DNA from: Crocinitomicaceae bacterium
Lineage (GTDB): Bacteria; Bacteroidota; Bacteroidia; Flavobacteriales_D; Crocinitomicaceae
Direction of reading: 5' to 3'
Length of the DNA: 64,000 nt
Assembly (NCBI GenBank): GCA_024643725.1
Contig: JAHEMJ010000015.1
Span: 300,308 to 364,307 of the forward strand
The translations under genes were made by a program, and so were the position numbers. The notes beneath the pieces were generated by a model that did not search any database, was not told where the DNA came from, and was given only the letters and a program-made list of their open reading frames with translations. Positions 9,557-17,640 of the stretch are shown piece after piece; positions within the stretch are counted from its first letter, which is position 1, and the number at the start of each line of letters is the position of its first letter.

Positions 9557-10822
9557 ATGTCGAATAACGAACAAATTAAGTGTCCAAAGTGCCGAACCGA
9601 AATCGATGTCACCAATATTCTTTCACATCAATTGGAAGCGGAACTACAGGCGAAATTCCAAGAACAATTGGCGCAAGAACGCCATAAAATGGATCATCAA
9701 CTGGAACGATTGCGCGAGGAGAAATTAGCATTCGAAGAAGCAAAAAAAAGAGAAAAGGAACTTTTTCAAGAGCAATTGGAAAAATCCTTGAAGGACGAGC
9801 GTCGTGCCATTGAAGAAAAACTAAAAATCAAATTGGCAGAAGAGCAACGTTCTCAATTCGAAGCCTTGCAACAAGAATTAAACGAAAAATCGACGCAAGT
9901 CAGCGAGTTAAATAAAACCAAAGCTGAAGTCGAACGCTTGAAACGCGAAAAAGAGGAAGCGCAATCCATCGCACAATTAGCGGCGGAGACGAAAATGAAT
10001 GAAATCCTTCAGGTCGAAAAGGAGAAAATTAAAAAACTGGTCGAGGATTCCAACGAAATGCGCATCAAGGAACTACAGAAAATGCTGGAGGACCAAAAGT
10101 CCTTAACGGAGGAAATGAAGCGCAAACAAGAACAAGGTTCCATGCAATTGCAAGGCGAAGTGCAAGAATTGGCCATCGAAGAATGGTTATCGAACCAATT
10201 TCCCTTGGACACCATCGAAGAAATTAAAAAAGGTGCACGCGGTGGTGATTGCATTCAAATCGTGAACACGCGCAGTGATCAAAATTGCGGTAAAATTTAC
10301 TATGAAAGTAAACGCACCAAAGAATTTCAAGCGAGTTGGATTCCAAAATTCAAAGCGGATATGCGCGAAAAAGGTGCTGACATTGGCATTCTTGTGACAG
10401 AAGCGATGCCTTCTGACTTGGATCGTATGGGCATGAAAGACGGCGTGTATGTGTGTACGTATGAAGAATTCAAAGGACTTTCCGGTGTCATTCGCGAAAC
10501 GGTGATTCAAGTGCATGCCGCATTGGGCTCCCAAGTGAATCGCGGCGATAAAATGCACATGCTCTACGACTTTTTGACGAGTACCAATTTCCGCATGCAA
10601 GTGGAAGCGATAGTGGAAGGATTTACCGCCATGAAAGATGGACTCGAAACAGAAAAACGTTCCATGCAGCGCATTTGGAAAGAACGCGAAAAACAAATCG
10701 AAAAAGTAATCATCAACACCATTGACATGCACGCGTCCATTCGTGGCATCGCTGGAAACGCCATTCAAAGTGTCAAAGCATTGGAATTACCCGGAGAAAA
10801 CGATGATGAAACAAACGAATAG
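9557..10822 (+). CDS. DUF2130 protein with PD-(D/E)XK-like nuclease motif
   Basis: A 421-residue protein. It starts with a zinc-ribbon half (CPKC at about 9-12). A long charged coiled coil fills about 25-210. A globular domain follows with GEVQELAIEEWL, GARGGDCIQIV and GKIYYESKRTKEF. The Glu, Gly-Asp-Cys and Glu-x-Lys spacing resembles the PD-(D/E)XK nuclease core, and I recall this combination as DUF2130. The biological role is unknown. The downstream hydrolase start overlaps its last 20 bases. Confidence 0.8.
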   Translation: MSNNEQIKCPKCRTEIDVTNILSHQLEAELQAKFQEQLAQERHKMDHQLERLREEKLAFEEAKKREKELFQEQLEKSLKDERRAIEEKLKIKLAEEQRSQFEALQQELNEKSTQVSELNKTKAEVERLKREKEEAQSIAQLAAETKMNEILQVEKEKIKKLVEDSNEMRIKELQKMLEDQKSLTEEMKRKQEQGSMQLQGEVQELAIEEWLSNQFPLDTIEEIKKGARGGDCIQIVNTRSDQNCGKIYYESKRTKEFQASWIPKFKADMREKGADIGILVTEAMPSDLDRMGMKDGVYVCTYEEFKGLSGVIRETVIQVHAALGSQVNRGDKMHMLYDFLTSTNFRMQVEAIVEGFTAMKDGLETEKRSMQRIWKEREKQIEKVIINTIDMHASIRGIAGNAIQSVKALELPGENDDETNE

Positions 10823-11636
10823 GACATACATTGGATCCAATGAACGAGCGAGTTTAATTGACTTGGAAATTCCTACAGATTTTCAAGGAGAACTGATCCT
10901 TTTTGTTCATGGATTCATGGGATTTAAAGACTGGGGGACATGGCACCTCGTTCAAGCATTTTTTGTTCAGAAAGGTTTTGGATTTTGTAAGTTCAATATG
11001 AGTCATAACGGAGGGACGAGCCAAAACGGGATTGACTTTCCAGACGAAGAAGCGTTTGGATTGAACCGTTACTCCTATGAACTTGCCGATATTGAGCAAG
11101 CGATAAAGTGGGTAATGTCTGAAGTTCCGGGCGTTGAGAAGATTCGCCTCGTCGGACATTCGCGTGGAGGAGGTGCCGTCATCTTAGCTGGTGAAAAATA
11201 TGCTCACTCCTACCCGCTTGCCTCTGTCCATACCTGGGCGGCTATTTCCGATATCGGCATGCGCTTTCCTGAAGGACCTGAATTGGCACAATGGAAAAAG
11301 GACGGCGTTCGGTATGTAAAAAATGGACGTACCCATCAAGATTTACCACAGTATTATTCGTTGTACGAAGATTTTCACCTGCATGAACAGGAATTGAACA
11401 TTCGACGAGCGGTGGAACAATTAAACATTCCTATTTCCATTCATCATGGTGATCAGGATACATCTGTCCCGATTTCCGAAGGATTCTCGTTGGCGACATG
11501 GGCGAAGCAACCATTACAGATTATTCCCGAGGCAGATCATGTTTTTGGAGCAGCGCATCCATGGTCGGACAACAGACTTCCAAAAGAACTTGAGGTCTTG
11601 TGTGAACAAACGTTTCAAGCCATCACGTTTTTATAA
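10803..11636 (+). CDS. Alpha/beta hydrolase
   Basis: A 277-residue serine hydrolase. The oxyanion-hole motif FVHGFMG is near residue 35. The nucleophile elbow GHSRGG is near 117. The likely acid lies in HHGDQDTSVP, and the catalytic histidine in EADHVFG near the C-terminus. The substrate cannot be told. The start at 10803 (an ATG pair) lies inside the 3' end of the DUF2130 gene, so the two are probably translationally coupled. An upstream in-frame start at 10722 would add residues read from within the DUF2130 gene and looks artificial. Confidence 0.85.
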   Translation: MMKQTNRTYIGSNERASLIDLEIPTDFQGELILFVHGFMGFKDWGTWHLVQAFFVQKGFGFCKFNMSHNGGTSQNGIDFPDEEAFGLNRYSYELADIEQAIKWVMSEVPGVEKIRLVGHSRGGGAVILAGEKYAHSYPLASVHTWAAISDIGMRFPEGPELAQWKKDGVRYVKNGRTHQDLPQYYSLYEDFHLHEQELNIRRAVEQLNIPISIHHGDQDTSVPISEGFSLATWAKQPLQIIPEADHVFGAAHPWSDNRLPKELEVLCEQTFQAITFL

Positions 11637-11662
11637 AGAAGCATTTTCTGTTTTTGATTCTT

Positions 11663-11702
11663 TTACTTTTTGTCCGATTGTCGGACTTGCCCCAAAAAGT
11701 AA
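11663..11702. repeat. REP-like nested palindrome
   Basis: Outer arms TTACTTTTTG / CAAAAAGTAA are perfect complements and enclose a second stem GTCCGA-TTG-TCGGAC. The sequence style matches the short interspersed palindromes I remember from many Bacteroidota intergenic regions. It starts 27 bases after the hydrolase gene and may also act as its terminator. Confidence 0.6.
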
Positions 11703-11830
11703 CGCAAATAGCCCTAGCGCTTAAAGAGGTAACGACCCTTATCTTCCTCGTTGTTGAAATTTCGTCGTGAGGGTTCGCGTTACATCTTTTCATGCGCAGG
11801 AAAGCAATCTTGTAAATATTCGTAGTTTTC

Positions 11831-11854
11831 ACTTCGAAGAAAGAAATTCGAAGT
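11831..11854. repeat. Inverted repeat ACTTCGAA / TTCGAAGT
   Basis: An eight-base perfect inverted repeat with an eight-base spacer. A third TTCGAAG occurs about 25 bases downstream. It is part of the same repeat-rich gap (11637-12045), in which I see no credible gene. Confidence 0.45.
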
Positions 11855-11883
11855 AGAATTGGGACCGACAGAGAATTCGAAGC

Positions 11884-11922
11884 CTTGATCTTTTTGCGAA
11901 CTTTTTGGATCAAGCCAAAAGT
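11884..11922. repeat. Second REP-like palindrome
   Basis: Two interleaved inverted repeats: CTTGATC / GATCAAG and ACTTTT / AAAAGT. Read on the minus strand it has the same theme as the element at 11663 (an ACTTTT-type arm, a short spacer, then AAAAAGT), so the gap carries two related elements in opposite orientation. Confidence 0.55.
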
Positions 11923-12013
11923 GGAAAATAAACAATTGTATTGGATACCATCTGATGTTAAGTCCCCAGGTTTTGGTCTTGATCCGAAATACTTTACACG
12001 AGATAAAATAAAA

Positions 12014-12037
12014 AAGGCTGTAGTTGCCTACAGCCTT
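12014..12037 (-). terminator. Terminator of the tRNA-His gene
   Basis: A ten-base perfect stem (AAGGCTGTAG / CTACAGCCTT) with loop TTGC. On the minus strand it is followed by a run of T. It begins eight bases after the tRNA 3' end. Confidence 0.85.
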
Positions 12038-12045
12038 AAAACGAG

Positions 12046-12120
12046 GGAGAAAGACGGGTCTCGAACCCGCGACCTCCGGAACCACAATCCGGCGCTCTAA
12101 CCAACTGAGCTACAATCTCC
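12046..12120 (-). tRNA. tRNA-His (anticodon GTG)
   Basis: On the minus strand the D arm (GCTCAG...GAGC), the anticodon arm CCGGA-TTGTGGT-TCCGG and the T arm GCGGG-TTCGAGA-CCCGT fold normally. The anticodon is GTG. The extra G at position -1 facing C73 is the histidine identity element. The acceptor stem, aligned on T8-A9, pairs G1-C72, A2-T71, G3-C70, A4-T69 and G7-C66, but positions 5:68 and 6:67 are both U opposite U. No CCA is encoded. Confidence 0.92.
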
Positions 12121-12134
12121 GTTTTACGTGGGTG

Positions 12135-12142
12135 CAAATATA
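12135..12142 (-). promoter_or_regulatory. -7 box TATATTTG of the tRNA-His promoter
   Basis: A perfect TAnnTTTG on the minus strand ending 14 bases before the tRNA 5' end. A TTG lies 21 bases further upstream (12164-12166) as a candidate -33 element. With the terminator at 12014 this makes a one-gene transcription unit. Confidence 0.65.
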
Positions 12143-12281
12143 TTAAATCTTATTTAATTATGGCAATCATCGGGACAAGTCATTTCAATTTTTCAGAAAA
12201 AATCTTTGAATGTGACCAATGTTTCTTTTCATTTTCCATTTTCATAGTAACTTTCCGATTGAAAAAAAACACCAAACATCG

Positions 12282-12893
12282 ATGAGAAAAATGAGCCATA
12301 TCGCATGGAATCAATTGACAAATACCTTTACGTTTGATTCCTACAAATCATTCGTGCATGATTTAGTTGCACAAAGAAAAACATCCGGTCCCGATCAACG
12401 TGAAGACCTCATCCATTATACCGAGTTGAATGCCCGACGCATGAAGCGCATTGAGAAAACAACGATTTTATCCGAAGAACTGAAACATCAACTTGCGCGC
12501 ATTCAAGAACCGATGACTTGGGTATTGATTAGCGAGGCTTGGTGTGGAGATGCCGCTCAGATTGTTCCAGTACTTGGCATCATGGCGCAACAAAATACGA
12601 ACATCGATCTGAAAATCATTTTGCGCGATGAACATTTGGACATCATGGATCAGTACTTGACCAATGGCGGTCGATCCATCCCGAAATTAATTTGTTTGGA
12701 TGCGGAACATCAAGAACTCTTTGTTTGGGGTCCAAGACCCGCTTCCATTCAACAAGTGGTCAATGACACAAAAGCGGAAGGAATCACCGATCACGCGGTT
12801 CTTGTCGAACGCATTCAATACGCATATAATGAAGACCACACGCTTTCCATTCAACAAGAAATAAGCGAACTACTCGCACAACTGAACAAGTAA
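12282..12893 (+). CDS. Thioredoxin-fold protein with WCGDA active-site variant
   Basis: A 203-residue cytoplasmic protein. Around residue 87 it reads ISEAWCGDAAQIVP, which aligns with the thioredoxin WCxxC site but keeps only the first cysteine. The thioredoxin-like core continues with a strand (DLKIILRDE) and the cis-proline region GRSIPKLI. With one cysteine it cannot do normal dithiol exchange; a monothiol or binding role is likely. Such proteins are common in Bacteroidota as far as I recall. The start may be 12282 or 12291; a near-consensus TAACTTTC box at 12248 favours either over the far-upstream in-frame ATG at 12219. Confidence 0.75.
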   Translation: MRKMSHIAWNQLTNTFTFDSYKSFVHDLVAQRKTSGPDQREDLIHYTELNARRMKRIEKTTILSEELKHQLARIQEPMTWVLISEAWCGDAAQIVPVLGIMAQQNTNIDLKIILRDEHLDIMDQYLTNGGRSIPKLICLDAEHQELFVWGPRPASIQQVVNDTKAEGITDHAVLVERIQYAYNEDHTLSIQQEISELLAQLNK

Positions 12894-12900
12894 GCGAATA

Positions 12901-12929
12901 AAAAAGCCGATCATCTCTGACCGGCTTTC
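12901..12929. terminator. Bidirectional terminator between the thioredoxin-like gene and hpd
   Basis: Stem AAAGCCG / CGGCTTT, extended by TC/GA beyond one mismatch, flanked by A and T tracts, between two convergent genes. Confidence 0.75.
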
Positions 12930-12946
12930 CACTATTTTCTTTCCAA

Positions 12947-14110
12947 CTATAAAGTACCTCTGTTTTCTTGTTCTCTCTCGATGGACTCGAACAATGCTTT
13001 GAAGTTTCCTTTCCCGAAGGATTGTGCTCCTTTGCGTTGAATGATTTCGAAGAACATTGTTGGACGATCCACAACCGGTTTCGTAAACAATTGCAATAAG
13101 TACCCTTCATCGTCACGGTCAATTAAGATCCCATGTTGCTTCAGGACTTCAACATCCTCTTCGATGTCACCCACGCGTTCTCTTAAATCATCGTAATATG
13201 TTTCTGGGACATACAAGAATTCCACACCACGGTCACGCATGGCGGAAACCGTTGCTACGATATCGTTTGTTGCTACCGCAATATGCTGTACTCCTGCGCC
13301 TTCGTAGAAGTCGATGTACTCTTCAATTTGCGATTTCTTTTTTCCTTCAGCTGGTTCGTTGATTGGGAATTTAATGCGTCCATTGCCGTTCGACATCACT
13401 TTCGACATCAAAGCAGTGTATTCTGTTGAGATATCGTTGTCATCGAAGGAAATGATTTGGGCGAATCCCATCACTTTTTTGTAGAACTCACACCATGTGT
13501 TCATTTCATTCCAATCCACATTACCCACCATGTGGTCGATGAATTTTAATCCAGTTGGTTCCGGATTGTAATGAGATTCCCATTTGCGGTATCCCGGAAG
13601 GAAAACTCCTTGGTAGTTTTTACGCTCCACAAAAATATGCACGGTTTCCCCGTAGGTATAGATTCCAGAACGAATCACATGTCCATTTTCATCCTCTTCA
13701 CGAGTGGGCTCCATGAATGGTTTTGCGCCGCGTTTGGTTGTTTCTTCAAATGCTTTGGTTGCATCTTCTACCCACAATGCAATTACTTTCACACCGTCAC
13801 CATGTTTTCTCAAATGCTCATTGATCGGGCTATCAGAAGTCAAAGGTGTTGTTAGGACCAAACGAATTTTATCTTGCTTCAGGACATAAGAAACACGGTC
13901 TTTCAATCCAGTTTCTAATCCAGCATAAGCCTCAGATTGGAATCCAAATGCCGTTTTATAGTAAAGAGCGGATTGCTTCGCGTTTCCAACGTACAATTCC
14001 ACGTAATCCGTTCCTAATAAAGGAAGGAAATCTTCGGCCTCAGAGAATAATTTCTCTAAGCTATATTCTACATTTTGTAGATCTTTTAAATTTTTAATTT
14101 CTGTTGACAT
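12947..14110 (-). CDS. hpd: 4-hydroxyphenylpyruvate dioxygenase
   Basis: Converts 4-hydroxyphenylpyruvate to homogentisate, the second step of tyrosine catabolism. The 387 residues form two vicinal-oxygen-chelate domains. The three iron ligands are visible in their usual contexts: His in FIDHMVGNVDW, His in VQHIAVATND and Glu in FFEIIQRKGAQSFGKGNF. It follows hmgA on the same strand with a 39-base gap, so the two steps are probably one transcript. Confidence 0.96.
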   Translation of the reverse strand: MSTEIKNLKDLQNVEYSLEKLFSEAEDFLPLLGTDYVELYVGNAKQSALYYKTAFGFQSEAYAGLETGLKDRVSYVLKQDKIRLVLTTPLTSDSPINEHLRKHGDGVKVIALWVEDATKAFEETTKRGAKPFMEPTREEDENGHVIRSGIYTYGETVHIFVERKNYQGVFLPGYRKWESHYNPEPTGLKFIDHMVGNVDWNEMNTWCEFYKKVMGFAQIISFDDNDISTEYTALMSKVMSNGNGRIKFPINEPAEGKKKSQIEEYIDFYEGAGVQHIAVATNDIVATVSAMRDRGVEFLYVPETYYDDLRERVGDIEEDVEVLKQHGILIDRDDEGYLLQLFTKPVVDRPTMFFEIIQRKGAQSFGKGNFKALFESIEREQENRGTL

Positions 14111-14149
14111 AATTTCTAATTCTTTGCAATATTATCGAAAATTCAGGAC

Positions 14150-15307
14150 TTAGTGAATCCATGACTTGACATATTCGGGCAATTCCATTTCCATGGCACG
14201 CTTCGTCAACTTCAATGGTTTGAAGGTGTCAATCATTACCGCTAACTCCTGCGTTTCTTTTTTACCAATCGATCGTTCATACGCTCCTGGATGCGGTCCG
14301 TGTGGAATTCCAGATGGATGTAAGGTGATTTGTCCTTTCTCAATGTTGTTGCGACTCATAAAGTCCCCATCAACGTAATACAATACTTCATCTGAATCGA
14401 TGTTGCTATGATTGTACGGAGCTGGAATGGAATCCGGATGATAATCGTACAAACGTGGAACAAATGAGCAGATCACAAATGCGCTCGTTTCAAAAGTTTG
14501 ATGAATCGGTGGCGGTAAATGCACGCGTCCAGTGATTGGTTCAAAGTCATGAATGGAAAACGCGTAAGGGAAATTGTATCCATCCCAACCTACAACATTA
14601 AATGGATGATGCGCATATACATAGTCATAAAGCACATCTTGCTTTTTGATGCGAATCAAAAAATCACCTTCTTCGTTGTGCGTTTCCAATTCATTTGGAC
14701 GGCGGATGTCACGCTCGCAATAAGGTGAATGTTCCAATAATTGTCCAAACCAATTACGGTATCTTTTAGGCGTGAAAACAGGATGAAACGATTGAACGAT
14801 GAACAATCGGTTATCGCTATCATTAAATTCCATTTGATAGATCATTCCTCGTGGAATCACCAAGTAGTCACCATAACTAAAGTCGATGTTTCCAAGTTGC
14901 GTACGCAATTTACCTGAACCACGGTGGATGAATATCACCTCATCCGCATCGGCATTTTTGTAGAAGTAATCTGACATTGACTTTGATGGCGCCGCTAGTT
15001 CGATGTAGCAATCGCTATTGACTAATACAGGCACGCGCGATTCAACATAGTCCTCATGAGGTTTCAAGTCATACCCGCGAAAGCTGCGCATGAGCATATT
15101 TTTCTCAATGGCAATTTCCGGAGCGATGTCCTTTTGTCCCTTCACTTCCTTCACCACTGTTGGCGGTTGAATGTGGTACATTAAGGTCGACATACCGTCG
15201 AATCCAGCTGTTCCGAATAGTTGTTCGTGGTATAATTCACCGTTCTCTTGACGGAAAACTGTATGACGTTTGTGTGGAATTTTTCCTAGTTGATGATAGA
15301 ATGGCAT
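14150..15307 (-). CDS. hmgA: Homogentisate 1,2-dioxygenase
   Basis: Opens the ring of homogentisate to maleylacetoacetate. The 385 residues have the cupin-type fold. The C-terminal half carries the metal-site stretch PPPIHQTFE and the later HPSGIPHGPHPGAYE; the length fits the shorter bacterial enzymes. It is the first gene of an hmgA-hpd pair. The isomerase and fumarylacetoacetase of the pathway are not in this window. It is divergent from the threonine dehydrogenase gene. Confidence 0.94.
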   Translation of the reverse strand: MPFYHQLGKIPHKRHTVFRQENGELYHEQLFGTAGFDGMSTLMYHIQPPTVVKEVKGQKDIAPEIAIEKNMLMRSFRGYDLKPHEDYVESRVPVLVNSDCYIELAAPSKSMSDYFYKNADADEVIFIHRGSGKLRTQLGNIDFSYGDYLVIPRGMIYQMEFNDSDNRLFIVQSFHPVFTPKRYRNWFGQLLEHSPYCERDIRRPNELETHNEEGDFLIRIKKQDVLYDYVYAHHPFNVVGWDGYNFPYAFSIHDFEPITGRVHLPPPIHQTFETSAFVICSFVPRLYDYHPDSIPAPYNHSNIDSDEVLYYVDGDFMSRNNIEKGQITLHPSGIPHGPHPGAYERSIGKKETQELAVMIDTFKPLKLTKRAMEMELPEYVKSWIH

Positions 15308-15477
15308 AGTTCAAATGTTGTTTTAGCTAAACAAGCTTTAAAATTACTCAAAAGTTTATCTGTCTGCAAAACTAAAGCGCTTCGAAAGACTAATAAATGA
15401 TTTTAATCAGTTTTCCAGGAAATAAAAATTGGATAGAAATCGGCTTTATACCGATGCAACACTTAAATTTGTCCAAA

Positions 15478-15485
15478 TACTTTTG
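15478..15485 (+). promoter_or_regulatory. -7 box TACTTTTG directly before the tdh start
   Basis: A perfect TAnnTTTG with only three bases between it and the ATG at 15489, implying a leaderless or nearly leaderless transcript and supporting that start. Confidence 0.55.
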
Positions 15486-15488
15486 TAC

Positions 15489-16427
15489 ATGTCAAAAATC
15501 ATCGTCATCGGTTCTTGTGGTCAAATTGGCACGGAACTCGTTTTAGCTTTGCGCACTATATATGGAAATGATGCTGTGGTTGCAGCGGATTTAAAAGATG
15601 AATGTCCAGCGATTTTAGCAAATGGTCCATATGTAAAAATGGACATTCTGAATCGCGAGTTGGTTCGTTCTTACATCATAGAAGAAAAGATTGACGAAGT
15701 CTATTTATTAGCCGCATTACTTTCTGCAACGGCTGAGAAAAATCCAGATTTTGCATGGAAGTTAAACATGGATGGATTGTTTACAATACTTGACTTGGCA
15801 AAAGAAGGACATTTGAAAAAAATCTTTTGGCCGAGTTCGATTGCCGTTTTCGGACCAACAACGCCAGCGGACATGACACCACAGCATACGGTGATGGAGC
15901 CATCGACGGTTTATGGCATTTCCAAGCAAGCAGGAGAAAGATGGTGCGAATATTATTTCAATAAATTCGGAGTTGATGTGCGCAGTATCCGTTATCCAGG
16001 ATTGATCTCCTACAAAAGTTTACCCGGCGGAGGGACAACCGATTACGCGGTGGACATTTTCTACAAAGCCAAAGCACAAGGGAACTTCACCTGTTTCCTG
16101 AAAGAAGATACCGCTTTACCAATGATGTTCATGGACGATGCCATCCGTGGTACGATTGAATTGATGCGAGCTCCAGCAGAGAAAATTAAAATCCGCTCGG
16201 CTTATAACCTCGCAGGTTCATCGTTTACTCCAGCCGAATTGGCAACATCCATTCAAAAACATTTACCCGATTTTCAAATTTCCTATGAACCCGATTTTCG
16301 TCAAGCCATTGCTGATAGTTGGCCAAATAGCATTGACGACTCCTACGCGCATGCCGATTGGGGATGGAAAGCCGAATTCGACACGGATGCGATGGTGCAA
16401 GTGATGTTGGACAATGTTCCAGTGTAG
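15489..16427 (+). CDS. NAD-dependent L-threonine 3-dehydrogenase (SDR/epimerase type)
   Basis: A 312-residue extended short-chain dehydrogenase. The N-terminal Rossmann motif is IVIGSCGQIGTEL, and the catalytic Tyr-Lys pair is in YGISKQAGERWCEYY. The segment SIRYPGLISYKSLPGGGTTDYAVDIFYKA is characteristic of SDR-type threonine dehydrogenases, which oxidise threonine to 2-amino-3-ketobutyrate. A partner ketobutyrate ligase is not adjacent. The ATG at 15489 is preferred over an upstream TTG at 15429 because the promoter box ends at 15485. Confidence 0.88.
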   Translation: MSKIIVIGSCGQIGTELVLALRTIYGNDAVVAADLKDECPAILANGPYVKMDILNRELVRSYIIEEKIDEVYLLAALLSATAEKNPDFAWKLNMDGLFTILDLAKEGHLKKIFWPSSIAVFGPTTPADMTPQHTVMEPSTVYGISKQAGERWCEYYFNKFGVDVRSIRYPGLISYKSLPGGGTTDYAVDIFYKAKAQGNFTCFLKEDTALPMMFMDDAIRGTIELMRAPAEKIKIRSAYNLAGSSFTPAELATSIQKHLPDFQISYEPDFRQAIADSWPNSIDDSYAHADWGWKAEFDTDAMVQVMLDNVPV

Positions 16428-16498
16428 AGGCACATTTATTCGTGTAAACAATTGAAACAAAACGATGGTTTTTACTTATCTTTAGTAAAAATCAATCG

Positions 16499-17092
16499 AT
16501 GCGTTACTCCGTTATTTTCTTCGTCTTTTTTATCATCTTCGGCAATTGGGCACAACATTCCACCAATTTAAATCGATTCTCTTTAGGCGTGCGAAGCACA
16601 TTTAGTGCGTTTAGTGATGACGGAACTGGACTTGGTACAGGCGGACAATTTCGTTTGCGTTTTACACCACGTGTGAATTCCGATTGGTTTGCGGATTACA
16701 TAGTAGTCAATCATCAATCGATCGCAAAAAGTGAATATTTACATATCGGTTGGTCTGTGCTATTTTATCCAATGAATCAACAAATTGGTCGATTTCAACC
16801 TTATGTCCTGGCTGGACATTGTTTCGATTACAATAAATTATCCATAAACAGTCAACCCGAAATCTACGGAGATCGCTGGGGTTCTGCAGTACAAGCAGGT
16901 CTTGGGACACATTTTTTACTCAGTCCTCAAGTTGATCTTTCTTTGACGAGTCAATACATGGTGCACTTAACTAAAGAGCTCACGACAGCATATTCATCAA
17001 CAGGATATACCATTGTAGAAAAAAGCGGAAATTCCTTTGAAGGACATTTGCTCACTACCATAAGTATCAATTATCGATTTATAAAAAAATGA
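16499..17092 (+). CDS. Small outer-membrane beta-barrel-like protein
   Basis: 197 residues with an N-terminal signal peptide (hydrophobic core IFFVFFIIFG, likely cut after WAQ). The mature part has alternating polar and aromatic strands such as FRLRFTPRVNSDWFADYIVV and ends in an aromatic strand, which suggests a small beta-barrel. I recognise no named family. It overlaps the next, similarly built gene by four bases (ATGA). Position and coupling suggest the two products work together. Confidence 0.7.
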   Translation: MRYSVIFFVFFIIFGNWAQHSTNLNRFSLGVRSTFSAFSDDGTGLGTGGQFRLRFTPRVNSDWFADYIVVNHQSIAKSEYLHIGWSVLFYPMNQQIGRFQPYVLAGHCFDYNKLSINSQPEIYGDRWGSAVQAGLGTHFLLSPQVDLSLTSQYMVHLTKELTTAYSSTGYTIVEKSGNSFEGHLLTTISINYRFIKK

Positions 17093-17631
17093 AAGAACAA
17101 ACTAAACTCGGGTGGATCTGTGCATTACTGTTTCTTCCATTCGCTACAATCCATGCACAAGCAACCATTTCAAATACGCATGCTTCCGCTTTTTTGACTT
17201 TCGCGCCCAATTACTTCTTTCAGAAAAACGAATCGAATTTCTTTTTACATGGACAATTAAACTTATTTACAGAACAGCGGATTTCATTTTCCGGAGATGC
17301 CTTTTATGATTTAGGCTCGACAAGCGCGTATCCAACTTTCAACAATCAACATCAACTGTTCTTTGGCGTGAATTACCATTGGAGGACTTCCATTCATGAC
17401 CTTTACTTAGGCATTCAGCCAGGCATTGGATTGTATCGCAATGATCAAGCATTGGAATCCCGAATTCCACTTGCGCCACTTGTTTCGCTGCAAGGCGGAT
17501 ATCGAATATACATTAGTCCACATTTTCATTTCTTTTTTGAAGGTCGATTTATAGGAGGACAAGTCATTTCAAAAAATATGCAAGCCATTTCAAATCTTCG
17601 ATTCTCCGCTGGGCTTGGGTTTCAACTATAA
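17089..17631 (+). CDS. Small outer-membrane beta-barrel-like protein
   Basis: 180 residues with a signal peptide ending near IHAQA. The strands are rich in Phe/Tyr/Gly (FFLHGQLNLFTEQRISFSGDAFYDLG, HFHFFFEGRFIGG) and the C-terminal strand ends in LGFQL, typical of barrel proteins. It shares its style and probably its transcript with the preceding gene. The ECF sigma gene begins 92 bases after it, behind its own repeat-rich promoter region. Confidence 0.7.
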   Translation: MKEQTKLGWICALLFLPFATIHAQATISNTHASAFLTFAPNYFFQKNESNFFLHGQLNLFTEQRISFSGDAFYDLGSTSAYPTFNNQHQLFFGVNYHWRTSIHDLYLGIQPGIGLYRNDQALESRIPLAPLVSLQGGYRIYISPHFHFFFEGRFIGGQVISKNMQAISNLRFSAGLGFQL

Positions 17632-17640
17632 GGAGAGAAT

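Noticed and set aside
10722..10802. Longer N-terminus of the alpha/beta hydrolase
   Set aside because: The 27 extra codons are read in another frame of the DUF2130 gene; ATG 10803 gives a normal start.
11623..12085. Overlapping short open frames on the minus strand (96 and 101 residues) in the gap before tRNA-His
   Set aside because: They run through the palindromic repeats and, in one case, through the tRNA terminator and into the tRNA itself. Composition is unlike neighbouring proteins.
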